The notes beneath the pieces were generated by a model. That model was not told the DNA's origin and searched no databases. It saw nothing but the letters and a program-made list of their open reading frames with translations. A DNA stretch of 6,160 nt from positions 1 to 6,160 of the forward strand of contig CALCTI010000354.1 of NCBI GenBank assembly GCA_937894105.1, given 5' to 3'. Position 1 is the first letter of the stretch, and every line of letters begins with the position of its first letter. Source of the stretch: an uncultured cyanobacterium. GTDB lineage: Bacteria > Cyanobacteriota > Cyanobacteriia > CACIAM-69d. The translations under genes and the position numbers were made by a program. Below, piece by piece: positions 4,684 to 6,160 of this stretch.

Positions 4684-6160
4684 ATGACTCGCAAAATTTA
4701 TCCCCTGCTGGTTGCTTTGGATTTATACGATCCGTCGTCGCGGGTGCCGTCTCTTCGGGGCTGTGTGACTGATATTGAGTCCATTGAACTGTATTTGCGA
4801 TCGCAGGTGGCGGATGGGGACTGGGAACTGGTAGAGCCGCGGGTGCTGAAAAATGAGCAGGCAACTCGAGAGGGTGTAATTACTGGTTTTCAGGAGTTTC
4901 TGTGCCAGGCCACTGAGAACGATGTGGCCCTGTTTTATTACGCCGGACATGGGGCCCAGGAGCGGGCTCCCAAGGTGTTTCTGCCTCTGGAACCGGACGG
5001 GATGAACGAGACGTTGGTGTGTTACGACAGCCGCACGACAACGGGGCGGGACTTAGCTGATAAGGAGTTGAGGTATTTAATCAACCAGGTGGCAAAGAGA
5101 AATCCCCATATTTTAGTGTTGATGGATTGCTGCCATTCCGGCGGCGGCACTCGAGAGGTGGCAGAGGGGACGCGCCAGGGACCGGCGGATGATCGCGTCC
5201 GGCCTTTGGAGTCCTATCTTTTTGCCCAGGATCAGGCGTTTCTCCAGGGGTTGGACGGGGCAGGGGCGAGTTTGTCGGAAGGTCGCCATGTGGTGCTGTC
5301 CGCCTGTCGGGATTATCAATTGGCTAAAGAATGTCGTGGGGCAGACGGCAAGGCTCACGGGGCGTTTTCCTATTATTTGCTGGAGACCTTACAGCGAGCC
5401 CACGGCAAGATGACTTACCGGGAGCTGATTCGTAACCTCAACGCCCTGGTCAGCAGCAAGCAACGGGATCAATCGCCGTTGATCTATGCCACCCATGGGG
5501 AAGATCTAAGCCTGTCATTTTTGGGCGGTGCGGCGTCTTCGGAGGTGTCCGATGCTTTTGCGCTCACCTACAGCGATCGCGATTCCACCTGGTTTATTGA
5601 CGGCGGTGCGGTTCACGGGGTGCCAAAACCGGCGGGGGAGCAAACGACGATGTTGGCGGTGATGTCCGTGGATGTGCCGGCGGAAGAGGCGCGCTCCCTC
5701 TCCCATGCGATGGCGCGGGTGAAGGTTAGCCGGGTAATGGGCAATCGCAGTCAGGTGGCGGTGACCGAAGGGGAGAACCAGCTTGATAAGGGGGCTAGTT
5801 ATCGGGCGATCGTTACCAGCACGCCCCTGCGACCGCTGATGGTGTTTTTTAAAGGGGAAGAGGCGGGTGTTGAGCTAATCCGATCAACCTTTGCCACCGC
5901 CGGCCCTGAAGGGCAGCCGTCGTTACAGCTAAAAGAGGCGGACCAGGCGTTTGGGGCAGATATTACCCTGCTGTGTCGGGACGGGCAGTTTTGGTTTGTA
6001 AACCCGGTGGATGATTTGCCGCTGGTGGGACCGGTACCCAGCGTTGCCCAGGATAGCAGCTATACCCAGAGGGCGGCGGAACAGGCGATCGCCCGGTTAG
6101 AACACATGGCCCGGTGGCAAACGGTGTTGGATCTGGCCAGCCCCGCCCGCAGTCAAATCC
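4684..6160 (+). CDS. Orthocaspase/metacaspase-like peptidase C14, N-terminal 492 codons (C-terminus beyond right edge)
   Basis: The open frame starts at ATG 4684 (MTRKIYPLLVALDLYDPSSR) and runs to the edge without a stop. An in-frame TGA at 4663-4665 excludes an upstream start; no clear Shine-Dalgarno is present. Residues 1 to about 280 form a caspase-like domain. The catalytic dyad is H89 in FYYAGHG and C150 in the DCCHSGG motif, where D148 is the usual S1-pocket acid selecting Arg/Lys at P1, as known for metacaspases. VVLSACRDYQLAKE (203-216) and GAFSYYLLETL (226-236) are typical later strand and helix motifs. Residues about 290-450 form a second region (YRAIVTSTPLRPLMVFF, GADITLLCRDGQFWFVNP) resembling the accessory beta domain common after cyanobacterial caspase domains, perhaps DUF4384-like. 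There is no signal peptide, so it is probably cytoplasmic. Such proteins are linked to stress responses, proteolysis and regulated cell death; a specific role here is not established. Confidence 0.92.
   Translation, partial: MTRKIYPLLVALDLYDPSSRVPSLRGCVTDIESIELYLRSQVADGDWELVEPRVLKNEQATREGVITGFQEFLCQATENDVALFYYAGHGAQERAPKVFLPLEPDGMNETLVCYDSRTTTGRDLADKELRYLINQVAKRNPHILVLMDCCHSGGGTREVAEGTRQGPADDRVRPLESYLFAQDQAFLQGLDGAGASLSEGRHVVLSACRDYQLAKECRGADGKAHGAFSYYLLETLQRAHGKMTYRELIRNLNALVSSKQRDQSPLIYATHGEDLSLSFLGGAASSEVSDAFALTYSDRDSTWFIDGGAVHGVPKPAGEQTTMLAVMSVDVPAEEARSLSHAMARVKVSRVMGNRSQVAVTEGENQLDKGASYRAIVTSTPLRPLMVFFKGEEAGVELIRSTFATAGPEGQPSLQLKEADQAFGADITLLCRDGQFWFVNPVDDLPLVGPVPSVAQDSSYTQRAAEQAIARLEHMARWQTVLDLASPARSQI

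Larger units (their letters stand above)
378..6092. repeat. HIP1 octamers GCGATCGC, nine copies
   Basis: Perfect palindromic GCGATCGC occurs at 378-385, 1405-1412, 2600-2607, 2808-2815, 3221-3228, 4056-4063, 4797-4804, 5573-5580 and 6085-6092. Further near-copies (GCGATCGT) lie near 2212, 3171 and 5807. HIP1 is the highly iterated palindrome of many cyanobacterial genomes, so this is the main taxonomic clue. Most copies lie inside genes; the one at 1405 lies in non-coding DNA. Confidence 0.95.

Noticed and set aside
1..6160. CRISPR array, retron or other defence system
   Set aside because: There are no regularly spaced direct repeats and no reverse transcriptase or nuclease gene in any frame. 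The orthocaspase alone does not establish a defence system here.

Overview
This window is almost certainly from a cyanobacterial chromosome. I count nine perfect copies of the HIP1 octamer GCGATCGC in 6.2 kb, where about 0.1 would be expected by chance. The recognisable proteins (a long-N-terminus type I methionine aminopeptidase, a caspase-fold peptidase, a small Cys-containing secreted protein) also fit a cyanobacterium. I cannot name the genus.

Layout. (1) Positions 1-634, minus strand: the N-terminal 211 codons of an unrecognised protein that runs off the left edge. (2) Positions 635-2062: a long stretch with no convincing large gene. It holds a possible 37-residue membrane peptide gene (750-863) with a strong Shine-Dalgarno, several short hairpins, a strongly structured plus-strand segment (about 1484-1800) that I suspect is an orphan HEARO/omega-type RNA of the IscB family, and a MITE-like element of about 126 bp bounded by TA dinucleotides (1882-2007). 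(3) Positions 2063-3345: map (methionine aminopeptidase), then a small secreted protein, probably co-transcribed. (4) Positions 3496-4392: a GH24 lysozyme/endolysin-type muramidase with a C-terminal peptidoglycan-binding domain, followed by a clear hairpin terminator. (5) Positions 4684-6160: the first 492 codons of an orthocaspase/metacaspase (peptidase family C14) with an intact His/Cys dyad, running off the right edge.

How the parts relate. The four plus-strand genes have unrelated known roles: N-terminal Met removal, an exported protein, wall hydrolysis, and a regulatory or cell-death-type protease. Only map and the small secreted gene look like a transcription unit. The lysozyme and the orthocaspase are separated by a terminator, so their adjacency is suggestive at most. 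The most unusual features are the MITE abutting map, which supplies an alternative Shine-Dalgarno and start codon for an N-terminally extended MetAP, and the structured RNA candidate just upstream of it. Both end genes lack a stop or start inside the window and are partial only because of the window edges.
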